Shown here one piece after another: positions 48,114 to 57,033 of a stretch of 64,000 nucleotides of DNA. The first letter of the stretch is position 1. Each line of letters opens with the position of its first letter. This DNA comes from Lysobacter antibioticus (GTDB lineage Bacteria; Pseudomonadota; Gammaproteobacteria; Xanthomonadales; Xanthomonadaceae), in assembly GCF_001442535.1 (NCBI RefSeq), contig NZ_CP013141.1:3727847-3791846 (forward strand). Direction: 5' to 3'. The position numbers and the translations under genes are program-made. The notes under the pieces are model-generated. The model ran no database searches. It was given only the letters and a program-made list of their open reading frames with translations, and was not told the DNA's origin.

Positions 48114-49409
48114 ATGAACTTCCTCAGCACCCGCGGCAACACCCCGCCGACCGCGATCGACCAGGCGCTCGTCGCCGGTCTTGCGCCCGACGGCGGGCTC
48201 TACGTGCCCGAACGCATCCTGCCGTTGTCGCAACCGCTCGCCGCCGAGCGACTGGCCGACACCGCCCACACTATTCTCGCGCCTTACTTCGAGCAGTCCT
48301 CGCTGCGCGAGCGCCTCGATCAGATCTGCGAGCACGCCTTCTCCTTCGATGCGCCGCTGCGCCCGCTGTCGCGACCCGACGATTGGTTGCTCGAGTTGTT
48401 CCACGGCCCGACCGCCGCGTTCAAGGACTACGCCGCGCGTTTTCTCGCAGAAGCGCTCGCCGGCCTGCGCGAGGCCGATGCGCCGCCGACCACGATCCTG
48501 GTCGCAACCTCGGGCGATACCGGCGCAGCGGTCGCGGCCGCCTTCCATCGCCGCCCCGGTTTCGAAGTGGTGATCCTCTATCCCGACGGTCGCGTCTCGC
48601 CGCGCCAGGCGCATGGCCTGGGCTGCTGGGGCGACAACGTCCGCGCGCTGCGCGTCGACGGCGATTTCGATGCCTGCCAACGCCTGGCCAAGCAAGCGCT
48701 GTCGGACGAAGCCCTGCGCGCGCAACGGCCGCTGAGTTCGGCCAACAGCATCAGCCTCGGGCGGCTGCTGCCGCAGGCGGCGTATTACGCCCACGCCGCC
48801 GCACGCCATTACGCCGAACGCGGCGAGCCGCTCAACTTCATCGTCCCCACCGGCAACCTCGGCAACGCCTGCGCCGCCTTCGTCGCCAAGCGCATGGGCC
48901 TGCCGATCGGCGAGATCGTGCTGGCGACCAATGCCAACGACACCTTGCCGCGCTATTTCGCCGGCGCCGACTACCTGGCTCAGCCGACCCGAGCGACCCT
49001 CGCCAATGCGATGGACGTCGGCGCACCGAGCAACTTCGAGCGCCTGCGCCATTGGCATCGCGACGATGCCGAACTGCGTGCCGCCGTGCGCGCGGTCGGC
49101 GTCGACGATGCCACCATCACCGAGACCATCCGCAGCGCGCCGCAACGCCACGGCATCGTGCCCTGTCCGCACACCGCGACCGGCCTGCACCTGCTCGAGA
49201 CCTTGCGCGGGCAAGGCGACGAACGCCCTTGGGCGGTAGTCGCCACCGCGCATCCGGCCAAGTTCGACAGCATCGTCGAACCGCTGGTCGGTCATGTCGT
49301 GGAACCGCCGCCGGCGCTGGCCGAGTCGTTGGCCCGGCCGGCGAGCGCGGAACCGTTGCCGGCGGACTACGCGGCGTTGCGGGAGCGCTTGTTGGCGGAC
49401 GGCGCATAA
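48114..49409 (+). CDS. thrC: Threonine synthase
   Basis: The 431-residue PLP enzyme turns O-phosphohomoserine into threonine. It begins NFLSTRGNTPPTAIDQALVA, with the short-form opening. The PLP lysine lies in LLELFHGPTAAFKDYAARFL. The phosphate loop is ATSGDTGAAVAAAF, and NSISLGRLLPQAAYY and VPTGNLGNACAAFVAKRMG follow. It lies 190 bases after thrB across a C-rich inverted repeat, still on the same strand, so the thrABC transcript is likely but its last gene may be modulated. Confidence 0.96.
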   Translation: MNFLSTRGNTPPTAIDQALVAGLAPDGGLYVPERILPLSQPLAAERLADTAHTILAPYFEQSSLRERLDQICEHAFSFDAPLRPLSRPDDWLLELFHGPTAAFKDYAARFLAEALAGLREADAPPTTILVATSGDTGAAVAAAFHRRPGFEVVILYPDGRVSPRQAHGLGCWGDNVRALRVDGDFDACQRLAKQALSDEALRAQRPLSSANSISLGRLLPQAAYYAHAAARHYAERGEPLNFIVPTGNLGNACAAFVAKRMGLPIGEIVLATNANDTLPRYFAGADYLAQPTRATLANAMDVGAPSNFERLRHWHRDDAELRAAVRAVGVDDATITETIRSAPQRHGIVPCPHTATGLHLLETLRGQGDERPWAVVATAHPAKFDSIVEPLVGHVVEPPPALAESLARPASAEPLPADYAALRERLLADGA

Positions 49410-49681
49410 GGGAACGCGCGCGGTCTATGCGCCCCTTTGAAGAAGAGGCCACGCCCGGCGTGAACACGAAGCCTGAACGCGCCGACGCGCCGGGGATTTG
49501 CCTCGGGCCTTGCGATAAGGGCAAAAGCAAATGCCCCCGCCCCCCCTTTCCAAAGGGGGAGAGCTGCAATGAAAGCTCCCCATGTTGAAACGCGGGAACC
49601 GCAAGGAAGGACAAGACACATTCGCTGGATCGGGCGAGATGTGACCGCGTCCGCGCCCTGCGATGGTTTTCCCAGAAACTA
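49410..49681. repeat. thrC-ilv gap with C-rich repeat copy 4
   Basis: The interval before the ilv promoter holds a C-rich repeat at 49521-49566 (AAAAGCAAATGCCCCCGCCC, then CCCCTTTCCAAAGGGGGAGA). No gene is supported. No terminator of thrC with a T tract is visible. Confidence 0.5.
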
Positions 49682-49710
49682 TTGACAAGCCCCAAACGGG
49701 CATGTTCTTC
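49682..49710 (+). promoter_or_regulatory. Candidate ilv operon promoter
   Basis: A perfect -35 box TTGACA at 49682-49687 and TTCTTC at 49705-49710 are separated by 17 bases, with a TG directly before the weak -10. Transcription would begin 2-3 bases from the leader ATG at 49719, so the leader may be translated almost leaderless. Confidence 0.5.
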
Positions 49711-49718
49711 TCGCTGAC

Positions 49719-49883
49719 ATGACGCAGCGCAGCAACCACTCGCAGACGACTTCGGTCCAGGCCCAGCAGGCCTCGAACGACGCCGCGCGCGTTGCGCTCC
49801 GACACGGGCCGGTTATCGCCACGCTTATTCTCGTCCTCGTACTTATTACCTCGCTTACAAGCGCGGGAGTCGGGTTCGTGTAG
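49719..49883 (+). CDS. ilvL: ilv operon leader peptide
   Basis: A 54-residue frame encodes VIATLILVLVLITSL near its end, a dense cluster of isoleucine, leucine and valine codons (codons 32-46). Several are rare for this GC-rich genome (ATT, CTT, GTA). It is followed directly by a strong terminator and then ilvD. This is the attenuation leader of a branched-chain operon. A lack of charged Ile, Leu or Val tRNA would stall the ribosome and allow read-through. The first half of the peptide is polar and probably only spacing. Confidence 0.85.
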   Translation: MTQRSNHSQTTSVQAQQASNDAARVALRHGPVIATLILVLVLITSLTSAGVGFV

Positions 49884-49945
49884 CAAAACCACACAACCCA
49901 GGTCGAAAGAACCTAGACCCCGCGCCCGAAAGGCGCGGGGTTTTT
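49861..49945 (+). terminator. ilv attenuator terminator with competing antiterminator
   Basis: The terminator is CCCCGCGCC (49918-49926) pairing with GGCGCGGGG (49932-49940), followed by TTTTT. GCGCGGG at 49861-49867, near the end of the leader peptide, is complementary to CCCGCGC at 49919-49925 and would break the terminator when a stalled ribosome leaves it free. The geometry is that of a standard attenuator. Confidence 0.88.
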
Positions 49946-49995
49946 CGTTTTAAGGCCCTGGGTTCCTGTCGCCAACGACTTAGGAACACCTGTTC

Positions 49996-51726
49996 GTGAG
50001 AAGCAACGCCATCAAGCAAGGCCCGGCCCGAGCCCCCGCACGCGCGATGTTGCGTGCGACCGGCCTCGACGACGCGGCCATCGCCAGACCGCTGGTCGCC
50101 GTCGTCCACACCTGGTCCGACGTTTCGCCGTGCAACATCACCCTGCGCGATCTGGCCCAGCACGTGCGCCGCGGCGTGCACGACGGCGGCGGCACGCCGA
50201 TCGAGTTCAACACCATCGCCGTCACCGACGGCATCGCGATGGGCACCGACGGCATGCGCGCGTCGCTGGCTTCGCGCGAAACCATCGCCGATTCGATCGA
50301 GCTGGCGGTGTCCGGCCATTGCCTGGACGCGATGGTGCTGCTGGTCGGTTGCGACAAGACCATCCCGGCCGCGGCGATGGCCGCGGCGCGCCTGGATATC
50401 CCGACCGTGATCCTCTACGGCGGCACGATCATGCCGGGCCACTGTCCGTCCAAGGCCGGCCAGGACGACAAGCCGCTGACCGTGCAGGACGTGTTCGAGG
50501 CGGTCGGCGCACATTCGGCCGGGCGCATCGACGACGCCGAGCTGCACCGCATCGAATCGCATGCCTGCCCCGGCGCCGGCGCCTGCGGCGGTCAGTTCAC
50601 CGCCAACACCATGGCGATGGTGCTGACCTTCCTGGGCCTGTCGCCGCTGGGCCTCAACGACATCCCGGCGATCCACGCCGACAAGCCCGAGGCCGCGCGC
50701 GCCTGCGGCGAAATGGTCATGCACCAGTTGCGCAATGGCGGGCCGAGACCGCGAGCGCTTCTCTCTCCCCATGCGTTGCGCAACGCAGCGCGCGCGGTCT
50801 CGGCCACCGCCGGTTCCACCAATGCCGCACTGCACCTGTTGGCGATCGCCCACGAAGCCGGCGTCGCCTTCGACCTGGAAGAATTCGAAGCCGCCGCGCA
50901 TACGCCGGTCATCGCCGACCTGAAACCGGGCGGCCGTTACACCGCCGCGGAGATGTTCGAATTCGGCGGTGCGGCACTGGTGGCTCGCGAACTCAAGGCG
51001 GCCGGTTTGATCGAGGATATTCCGACGGTCACCGGCCGTTCCTTTTTCCAGGAGCTGGCCGAGGCCAGGATGGCCGACGCGCAGGACGTGGTGCGTCCGA
51101 TCGCCGACCCGCTGAAGCCGCGCGGCGGCTATTCGATCCTGTACGGCAACCTCGCGCCGGAGGGCTGCATCCTCAAGCTGGCCGGTCACGGCCGCGAACA
51201 TTTCGCCGGCCCGGCGCGCGTGTTCGATTCCGAAGAAGCCGCGTTCGCCGCGGTGCAGGCGCGCCGGATCAACGCCGGCGACATCGTGGTGATCCGCTTC
51301 GAGGGCCCGGCCGGCGGCCCCGGCATGCGCGAGATGCTGGCGGTCACCGCGGCCCTGGTCGGCCAGGGCCTGAGCAACGACGTCGCGCTGATCACCGACG
51401 GCCGCTTCAGCGGCGCCACCCATGGCTTCATGGTCGGCCACATCTCGCCGGAAGCCGCGCACGGCGGCCCGATCGCGCGTCTGCGCGAAGGCGACGTGGT
51501 CAGCATCGACGTCAAGACGCGTCGTCTCGACGTCGCCGCCGACCTCACCGCGCGCGAGCCCGCGCGCATCGAACCGCGCGTCACCACCGGCGTGTTGGCC
51601 AAGTACGCGCGCCTGGTCGGTTCGGCCTCGCAGGGCGCGGTCACCGCACCCGGCCCGCTGCAATCGCCGGCAACGAAAAACATCGACGCGACCCTGATCG
51701 ACACCCCCGTTCCCGAACCCGCCTGA
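49996..51726 (+). CDS. ilvD: Dihydroxy-acid dehydratase
   Basis: The 576-residue iron-sulfur enzyme dehydrates the dihydroxy-acids to the 2-oxoacid precursors of valine and isoleucine. Visible are [13 protein letters not shown] at the start, the cluster cysteines in [14 protein letters not shown] and [20 protein letters not shown], the LPGSTN-like [15 protein letters not shown], and [20 protein letters not shown] near the end. It opens at GTG (49996), the first codon after the attenuator, with AGGA about 10 bases upstream. It is the first gene of the superoperon. Confidence 0.95.
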   Translation: MRSNAIKQGPARAPARAMLRATGLDDAAIARPLVAVVHTWSDVSPCNITLRDLAQHVRRGVHDGGGTPIEFNTIAVTDGIAMGTDGMRASLASRETIADSIELAVSGHCLDAMVLLVGCDKTIPAAAMAAARLDIPTVILYGGTIMPGHCPSKAGQDDKPLTVQDVFEAVGAHSAGRIDDAELHRIESHACPGAGACGGQFTANTMAMVLTFLGLSPLGLNDIPAIHADKPEAARACGEMVMHQLRNGGPRPRALLSPHALRNAARAVSATAGSTNAALHLLAIAHEAGVAFDLEEFEAAAHTPVIADLKPGGRYTAAEMFEFGGAALVARELKAAGLIEDIPTVTGRSFFQELAEARMADAQDVVRPIADPLKPRGGYSILYGNLAPEGCILKLAGHGREHFAGPARVFDSEEAAFAAVQARRINAGDIVVIRFEGPAGGPGMREMLAVTAALVGQGLSNDVALITDGRFSGATHGFMVGHISPEAAHGGPIARLREGDVVSIDVKTRRLDVAADLTAREPARIEPRVTTGVLAKYARLVGSASQGAVTAPGPLQSPATKNIDATLIDTPVPEPA

Positions 51727-51792
51727 CTGTCCGCTCGCTCCTCACTCCTCCGCACTCACTCCTGCTCTTCACTCCTCCTTACGAGATCCGTC

Positions 51793-52821
51793 ATGACCAC
51801 CAGCACCGCCTCCCGCCCCAAGATCGCCATCGTCGGCTACGGCAGCCAGGGCCGCGCCCATGCGCTGAACCTGCGCGACTCCGGCTTCGACGTCACCGTA
51901 GGCCTGCGCCCGGGCGGCCCGACCGAGATCAAGGCCAAGGCCGACGGCTTTACCGTCAAATCGCCGGCCGAAGCCGTCGCCGGCGCCGAAATCGTCGCCG
52001 TGCTGACCCCGGACATGGTCCAGGCGCAGCTCTACCGCGACGTGATCGAACCCAACATCGCCCAGGGCGCCTGCCTGCTGTTCGCGCACGGCTTCAACGT
52101 GCACTACGGCCAGATCGCACCGCGCGCCGACCTGGACGTGGTGCTGGTCGCGCCGAAGGGCCCGGGCGCGCTGGTCCGCCGCGAATACGAAATCGGCCGC
52201 GGCGTGCCGAGCGTCTACGCCGTGCACCAGGACACCAGCGGTCGCGCCGAAGAGTTCGCCCTGACCTACTGCGGCGGCATCGGCGGCGCACGCCAGAACG
52301 CGATCAAGACCACCTTCAAGGAAGAGACCGAGACCGATCTGTTCGGCGAACAGGCGGTGCTGTGCGGCGGCGCGACCAAGCTGGTCCAGGCCGGCTGGGA
52401 AACCCTGGTCGAGGCCGGCTACCAGCCCGAAGTCGCCTACTACGAGTGCTTGCACGAACTGAAGCTGATCGTCGACCTGTTCTACGAAGGCGGCGTGACC
52501 CGCATGCACGAGTTCATCAGCGAGACCGCCCAGTACGGCGCGCTGACCCGCGGCACCTATGTGGTCGACGACAACACCAAGGCGCAGATGCGCAAGGTGC
52601 TGACCGAAATCCAGGACGGCACCTTCGCCCGCCAGTGGATCGCCGAGTACGCCTCGGGCAACGCCAACTACAAGAAGCTCAAGCAGGGCGACCTCGACCA
52701 CCCGATCGAAGCGGTCGGCAAGAAGCTGCGCGCCAACATGAAGTGGCTGGACACCGCGCCGAAAGCGCAGACCGCCGCCCCCGCCGCGCCCCGCGGCGAA
52801 CGACAGGAAGAGGCCGCCTGA
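51793..52821 (+). CDS. ilvC: Ketol-acid reductoisomerase (class I)
   Basis: The 342-residue NADPH enzyme makes the dihydroxy-acids from acetolactate and acetohydroxybutyrate. It has the cofactor fingerprint [19 protein letters not shown], the [20 protein letters not shown] loop, [20 protein letters not shown] and [16 protein letters not shown] with metal-binding acids, and a variable Ala/Arg tail. Length is the short class I form. Its stop shares one base with the ilvG start (TGATG), so translation is coupled. Confidence 0.97.
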   Translation: MTTSTASRPKIAIVGYGSQGRAHALNLRDSGFDVTVGLRPGGPTEIKAKADGFTVKSPAEAVAGAEIVAVLTPDMVQAQLYRDVIEPNIAQGACLLFAHGFNVHYGQIAPRADLDVVLVAPKGPGALVRREYEIGRGVPSVYAVHQDTSGRAEEFALTYCGGIGGARQNAIKTTFKEETETDLFGEQAVLCGGATKLVQAGWETLVEAGYQPEVAYYECLHELKLIVDLFYEGGVTRMHEFISETAQYGALTRGTYVVDDNTKAQMRKVLTEIQDGTFARQWIAEYASGNANYKKLKQGDLDHPIEAVGKKLRANMKWLDTAPKAQTAAPAAPRGERQEEAA

Positions 52822-54590
52822 TGAACGGTGCCCGCTGGCTGGTGCAAGCACTGGCCGCAGAAGGCGTGGACACGCTGTTCGGTTATCCGGGCGGCACGAT
52901 CATGCCTTTCTACGATGCCCTGCACGGGTCGGACCTCAAGCATGTGCTGGTCCGTCACGAGCAAGGCGCGGCTTTCGCGGCCAACGGCTATGCCCGTGCC
53001 AGCGGGCGAGTCGGTGTATGCGTAGCCACGTCCGGTCCGGGCGCGTCCAACCTGGTCACCGGCATCGCCGACGCGATGCTGGACTCGGTGCCGATGGTCG
53101 CCATCACCGGCCAGGTCGCGACCTCGCTGATGGGCACCGACGCCTTCCAGGAACTCGACGTGTTCGGCATGACCATGCCGATCGTCAAGCACAGCTTCAT
53201 CGTGCGCCGCGTCGACGACTTGCCGGGCATGGTCGCCGAGGCCTTCCGGCTGGCGCGTTCGGGCCGTCCGGGCCCGGTGTTGATCGATCTGCCCAAGGAC
53301 GTGCAGAACGCCGACGCTACCCATCTGGCCGCGCACGTGCCGCTGCCGACCGATCCGGTGCCGAGCGCGCCGGATGCGGCTTATCACGAAGCCGCGGCGT
53401 TGATCGCGCATGCGCAAAAGCCGCTGATCTACGGCGGCGGCGGCATCGCCCTGGGCGATGCGGTCGAGTCCTTCCGCGCCTTCGTCGACGGCTGCCAGAT
53501 TCCGGCGGTGCTGACCCTCAAGGGCCTGGGCGCGCTGCCGGCCGCGCATGCCTTGAACCTGGGCATGCTGGGCATGCACGGCAACCGCGCCGCCAATATG
53601 TCGGTGCAGGAATGCGATCTGCTGATCGTGGTCGGTGCGCGCTTCGACGACCGCGCCACCGGCAAGCTGGCCGAGTTCGCACCGAACGCGCGCGTGGTCC
53701 ACATGGACCTGGACGCCTGCGAAATCGGCAAGCTGCGTCACGCCGATGCCGCGGTCAACGGCGACCTGCGCCGTGCCCTGGATGCGCTGACGCCGCCGTG
53801 CACCGCGCAACTGCGCGGCCGCAACGGCAACGCGCGCCGCAGCTGGCGCGACACCTGCCTGCAACGCAAGCGCGACTGCACGCCGCGCTACGATGCGCCC
53901 GGCGAAAGCGTGTACGCGCCGTCGCTGCTCAAGCGGCTGTCCGAGCTGGCGCCTCAAGCGGTGGTCAGCTGCGACGTCGGCCAGCACCAGATGTGGGTCG
54001 CTCAGCACTGGCGCTTCGACGACCCGCGCAAGCACCTGACCAGCGGCGCCCTCGGCGCGATGGGCTTCGGCCTGCCCGCGGCGATCGGCGCGCAACTGGC
54101 GCTGCGCCGCGACGGCGAGCCGGAGCCGCAGGTCATCTGCGTCAGCGGCGACGGCTCGTTCCTGATGAACGTGCAGGAGCTGGCCACCGCCGCGCGTTAC
54201 CGCCTGCCGGTGAAGATCGTCCTGCTCGACAACCAGGCCCTGGGCATGGTGCGGCAGTGGCAGGAGCTGTTCTTCGAACGCCGCTATTCCGAAATCGACC
54301 TGTCCGACAACCCGGACTTCTGCGCCCTGGCCACCGCGTTCGGCATCAAGGCCATGTACGTCGACCGCGCCGACTCGGTCGAGGAAGCGCTGGCCTACAT
54401 GCTCGACACCCCGGGCCCGGTGCTGCTGCACGTCGCCATCGACCAGGCCGCCAACGTCTGGCCGCTGGTGCCGCCGAACCACAACAACGCTCAGATGCTC
54501 GACCCCGAGGCCAACGACGCCGACGCGATCGTCAGCCTGACGCCCCCCACCACCGCCGAGAAGGAGGACGCCCATGCGATACCAGCTTGA
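52821..54590 (+). CDS. ilvG: Acetolactate synthase large subunit
   Basis: The 589-residue thiamine-diphosphate enzyme makes acetolactate and acetohydroxybutyrate. Domain order is standard: a PYR domain with FGYPGGTIMPFYDAL, VRHEQGAAFAANGYARASG and the catalytic glutamate in HEQ; a central domain with LKGLGALP; and a PP domain with the ThDP motif SGDGSFLMNVQEL plus DNQALGMVRQWQELFF. The paired small subunit overlaps by 17 bases. The IlvG name is given from the small-subunit partner and operon style; the enzyme could equally be called ilvB. Confidence 0.94.
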   Translation: MNGARWLVQALAAEGVDTLFGYPGGTIMPFYDALHGSDLKHVLVRHEQGAAFAANGYARASGRVGVCVATSGPGASNLVTGIADAMLDSVPMVAITGQVATSLMGTDAFQELDVFGMTMPIVKHSFIVRRVDDLPGMVAEAFRLARSGRPGPVLIDLPKDVQNADATHLAAHVPLPTDPVPSAPDAAYHEAAALIAHAQKPLIYGGGGIALGDAVESFRAFVDGCQIPAVLTLKGLGALPAAHALNLGMLGMHGNRAANMSVQECDLLIVVGARFDDRATGKLAEFAPNARVVHMDLDACEIGKLRHADAAVNGDLRRALDALTPPCTAQLRGRNGNARRSWRDTCLQRKRDCTPRYDAPGESVYAPSLLKRLSELAPQAVVSCDVGQHQMWVAQHWRFDDPRKHLTSGALGAMGFGLPAAIGAQLALRRDGEPEPQVICVSGDGSFLMNVQELATAARYRLPVKIVLLDNQALGMVRQWQELFFERRYSEIDLSDNPDFCALATAFGIKAMYVDRADSVEEALAYMLDTPGPVLLHVAIDQAANVWPLVPPNHNNAQMLDPEANDADAIVSLTPPTTAEKEDAHAIPA

Positions 54591-54810
54591 ACTGACCCTG
54601 CGCCAGGCCGAAGGCGCGCTGGCTCGCGTATTGGGCGCCGCCGAACGTCGCGGCTTCCGTCCCCTGTCGGTGGACGGCGAAGCGCAACCCGACGGCGATC
54701 GTTGGCATCTGCGCATGACCGTGGAGGGCGACCGCGCCGACTCCGCGCTGCAGAGCCAACTCGCCAAGCTTTACGACTGTCTTGCTGTCGAGGTTTCCCC
54801 ATGCACCTGA
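54574..54810 (+). CDS. ilvM: Acetolactate synthase small (ACT) subunit, IlvM-like
   Basis: The 78-residue ACT domain (YQLELTLRQAEGALARVLGA, then DRADSALQSQLAKLYDCLAV) matches the short regulatory subunit IlvM rather than the 160-residue IlvH. GGAGG lies before the start. It overlaps ilvG by 17 bases and ilvE by 10, so the three are tightly coupled. IlvM-type enzymes tend to be less sensitive to valine; whether this one is cannot be seen. Confidence 0.9.
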   Translation: MRYQLELTLRQAEGALARVLGAAERRGFRPLSVDGEAQPDGDRWHLRMTVEGDRADSALQSQLAKLYDCLAVEVSPCT

Positions 54811-55856
54811 ATGCCGAAATCCTGGAGCGTCCGGCCCAAGCCGAGACGCAATCGCCGGCGCAAGCCGCGTCGACGATGCGCGAGCGGGCTTATGCGCCGG
54901 CTCGCAGCGAAGTCCTGAGCGCTGAAGTCGATGGTTCGACCGCCGCTCGTGGCTCTGAGTCCCGCATTGGCGGCGAAGTCCCGATTGCGGTTGATCAACC
55001 ACTCATTTGGTTCGACGGCAACTTCATCGCGGGCGACACGCCGGAAGCGCCGCTGACCACCCATGCCATGCACTACGGCACCGCGGTGTTCGAGGGCATC
55101 CGCAGCTACGCCACCGCCGACGGCGGCGCGGCGGTGTTCCGCCTGCCCGAACACATGGAGCGCATGCGCAAGGGCGCGCAGATGTTCGGCATCGACTTCG
55201 ACGTCGACCGCGCGAGCGAGGCGACCTTGGCGACTCTGCGCGCCAACGGCCATCGCGACGCCTACATCCGTCCGTTGACCTGGATGGGCACCGGCAGCAT
55301 CGGCCTGGACGTCGATCCGCTGACCCAGCACCTGATGATCGCAACGCTCGCCAAGGTCGTGCATCTGGGCGGCGCGCGCACCCGCCTGACCGTGTCGCCG
55401 TGGAAGCGCAATCCGGCCACGTCCCTGCCGGCGCTGAAGCTCAGCGGCGCCTACGTCAATTCGATCCTGGCCAAGCGCGAAGCCAAGCAACGCGGCTTCG
55501 ACGAGGCGTTGTTCACCGACGACAAGGGCTATGTCGTCGAATGCACCGGCGCCAACGTGTTCATGGTCAAGAACGGCGCGATCACCTCGGTCGACCATCG
55601 CGACGCCCTGCCGGGCATCACCCGCGATACCATGATCGAGCTGTCGGGCGCACAATCGCGCGAAGTGACCTTGCACGAGTTGCTCGATGCCGACGAGGTC
55701 TTCGTCTGCGGCACCGCCGCCGAAGCGACCGCGATCGCCGTGCTCGACCGGCGCGAGTTCGGCGACAACCCGGTCACGCGCGAGCTGGCCGCTTTGTACG
55801 CGCGCGTGGTGCGGGGCGAGGAATCGCGCTACACCTCGTGGCTGACCCCGGTCTGA
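54801..55856 (+). CDS. ilvE: Branched-chain amino acid aminotransferase
   Basis: The 351-residue class-IV PLP enzyme transaminates 2-oxo-isocaproate, -isovalerate and -methylvalerate to leucine, valine and isoleucine. The core has IWFDGNFIAGD, HAMHYGTAVFEGIRSY, RLTVSPWKRN, the catalytic lysine region LPALKLSGAYVNSILAKREA, and VVECTGANVFMVKNG. The first 65 residues (up to AVDQPLIWFDG) are an unusual extension that reads like low-complexity sequence and has lower GC. It overlaps ilvM by 10 bases. An internal start cannot be excluded. Confidence 0.94.
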   Translation: MHLNAEILERPAQAETQSPAQAASTMRERAYAPARSEVLSAEVDGSTAARGSESRIGGEVPIAVDQPLIWFDGNFIAGDTPEAPLTTHAMHYGTAVFEGIRSYATADGGAAVFRLPEHMERMRKGAQMFGIDFDVDRASEATLATLRANGHRDAYIRPLTWMGTGSIGLDVDPLTQHLMIATLAKVVHLGGARTRLTVSPWKRNPATSLPALKLSGAYVNSILAKREAKQRGFDEALFTDDKGYVVECTGANVFMVKNGAITSVDHRDALPGITRDTMIELSGAQSREVTLHELLDADEVFVCGTAAEATAIAVLDRREFGDNPVTRELAALYARVVRGEESRYTSWLTPV

Positions 55857-55860
55857 CGCC

Positions 55861-57033
55861 GTGGACTGCGACGTAGCCAGCCTGGCCCAAGTCAGCGCCG
55901 CCGATCTGTTGGCGGCGCAGGCGCGGTTGCGGCGTTATCTGGAACCCACTCCGCTGCACCACGCCGAGCGTTTCGGCTGCTGGTTGAAGCTGGAAAACCT
56001 GCAGCGCACCGGCTCCTACAAGGTGCGCGGCGCCTTGAACGCCTTGCTGGCCGCGCGCGAACGCGGCGATCACCGCACCGTGATCGCCGCCTCCGCCGGC
56101 AATCATGCGCAAGGCCTGGCCTGGGCGGCTTATCGCCTGGGCATCAACGTCATCACGGTGATGCCGCGCTGCGCGCCGCAGACCAAGATCGCCGGCGTCG
56201 CCCACTGGGGCGCCACCGTGCGCCTGCACGGCGAGACCTATGACGAGGCCAAGGCCTTCGCGATCGAACTGGCCGACCAGCACGATTACCGCCTGCTGTC
56301 GGCCTTCGACGACCCCGACGTGATCGCCGGCCAGGGCACGGTCGGCCTGGAGCTGGCCGCGTTCGCGCCCGACGTGGTGATGGTGCCGATCGGCGGCGGC
56401 GGCCTGGCCGCCGGCGTGGTGCTGGCGCTGAAATCCGAGTTGCTGGCGCGCACCCCCGCGGCGCGGCGCATCCGCGTGATCGGCGCTCAGGTCGAGGGCG
56501 TCGACTCGATGGCGCGCGCGCTCAAGGGCGACCGCCGCCTGATCGAACCGGTCGCGACCCTGGCCGACGGCGTGCGGGTCAAGGACCCGGGCCGCCTGAC
56601 CGAACGCGTGCTCGAGAGCATGCTCGACGACATCGTCATCGTCCGCGAAGCCGAGCTGCGCGAGACCCTGGTCCGCCTGGCCCTGGAAGAACACATCATC
56701 GCCGAGGGCGCCGGCGCGCTGGCCCTGGCCGCGGGCCGCCGCATCGTCGGCAAACGCAAATGCGCGGTCGTCTCCGGCGGCAACCTCGATGCCGGCGTGC
56801 TGGCGCGCCTGCTCTCGGAAGTGCGCCCGCGGGCGCCGCGGCGCCCGCGTCGGCGCACCCGCGAGGCGCTCGGTCGCGAGACCGCAACCATCGAGGCGGA
56901 CATTTATACGCTGGCCAATCTTCCTCCCGCGCTGCGACTTAGCCGGGGCCCGAGCGGCCCCGACTCCCGCCCCGCCACCGATGCCCCGTATTCCACCCGC
57001 CATTCAGCTGTAACAGAGGAAGTCCCCGCATGA
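55861..57033 (+). CDS. ilvA: Threonine dehydratase without ACT regulatory domain
   Basis: The catalytic part (residues 1-330) is a PLP serine/threonine dehydratase that makes 2-oxobutanoate for isoleucine: [20 protein letters not shown] with the PLP lysine, [17 protein letters not shown], and [11 protein letters not shown]. The ACT-like regulatory domains of full IlvA are missing. After residue about 325 comes a 65-residue tail rich in Arg and Pro ([11 protein letters not shown]) that looks like read-through of non-coding DNA. GTG at 55861 is the start, only 2 bases past ilvE, and it overlaps leuA by 4 bases. Isoleucine feedback control is not apparent. Confidence 0.9.
   Translation: MDCDVASLAQVSAADLLAAQARLRRYLEPTPLHHAERFGCWLKLENLQRTGSYKVRGALNALLAARERGDHRTVIAASAGNHAQGLAWAAYRLGINVITVMPRCAPQTKIAGVAHWGATVRLHGETYDEAKAFAIELADQHDYRLLSAFDDPDVIAGQGTVGLELAAFAPDVVMVPIGGGGLAAGVVLALKSELLARTPAARRIRVIGAQVEGVDSMARALKGDRRLIEPVATLADGVRVKDPGRLTERVLESMLDDIVIVREAELRETLVRLALEEHIIAEGAGALALAAGRRIVGKRKCAVVSGGNLDAGVLARLLSEVRPRAPRRPRRRTREALGRETATIEADIYTLANLPPALRLSRGPSGPDSRPATDAPYSTRHSAVTEEVPA

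Noticed and set aside
50130..52820. Open frame running across ilvD and ilvC in the frame of ilvG
   Set aside because: This stretch shares the ilvG frame but encodes Arg-rich filler overlapping two conserved genes. The real ilvG start is at 52821.
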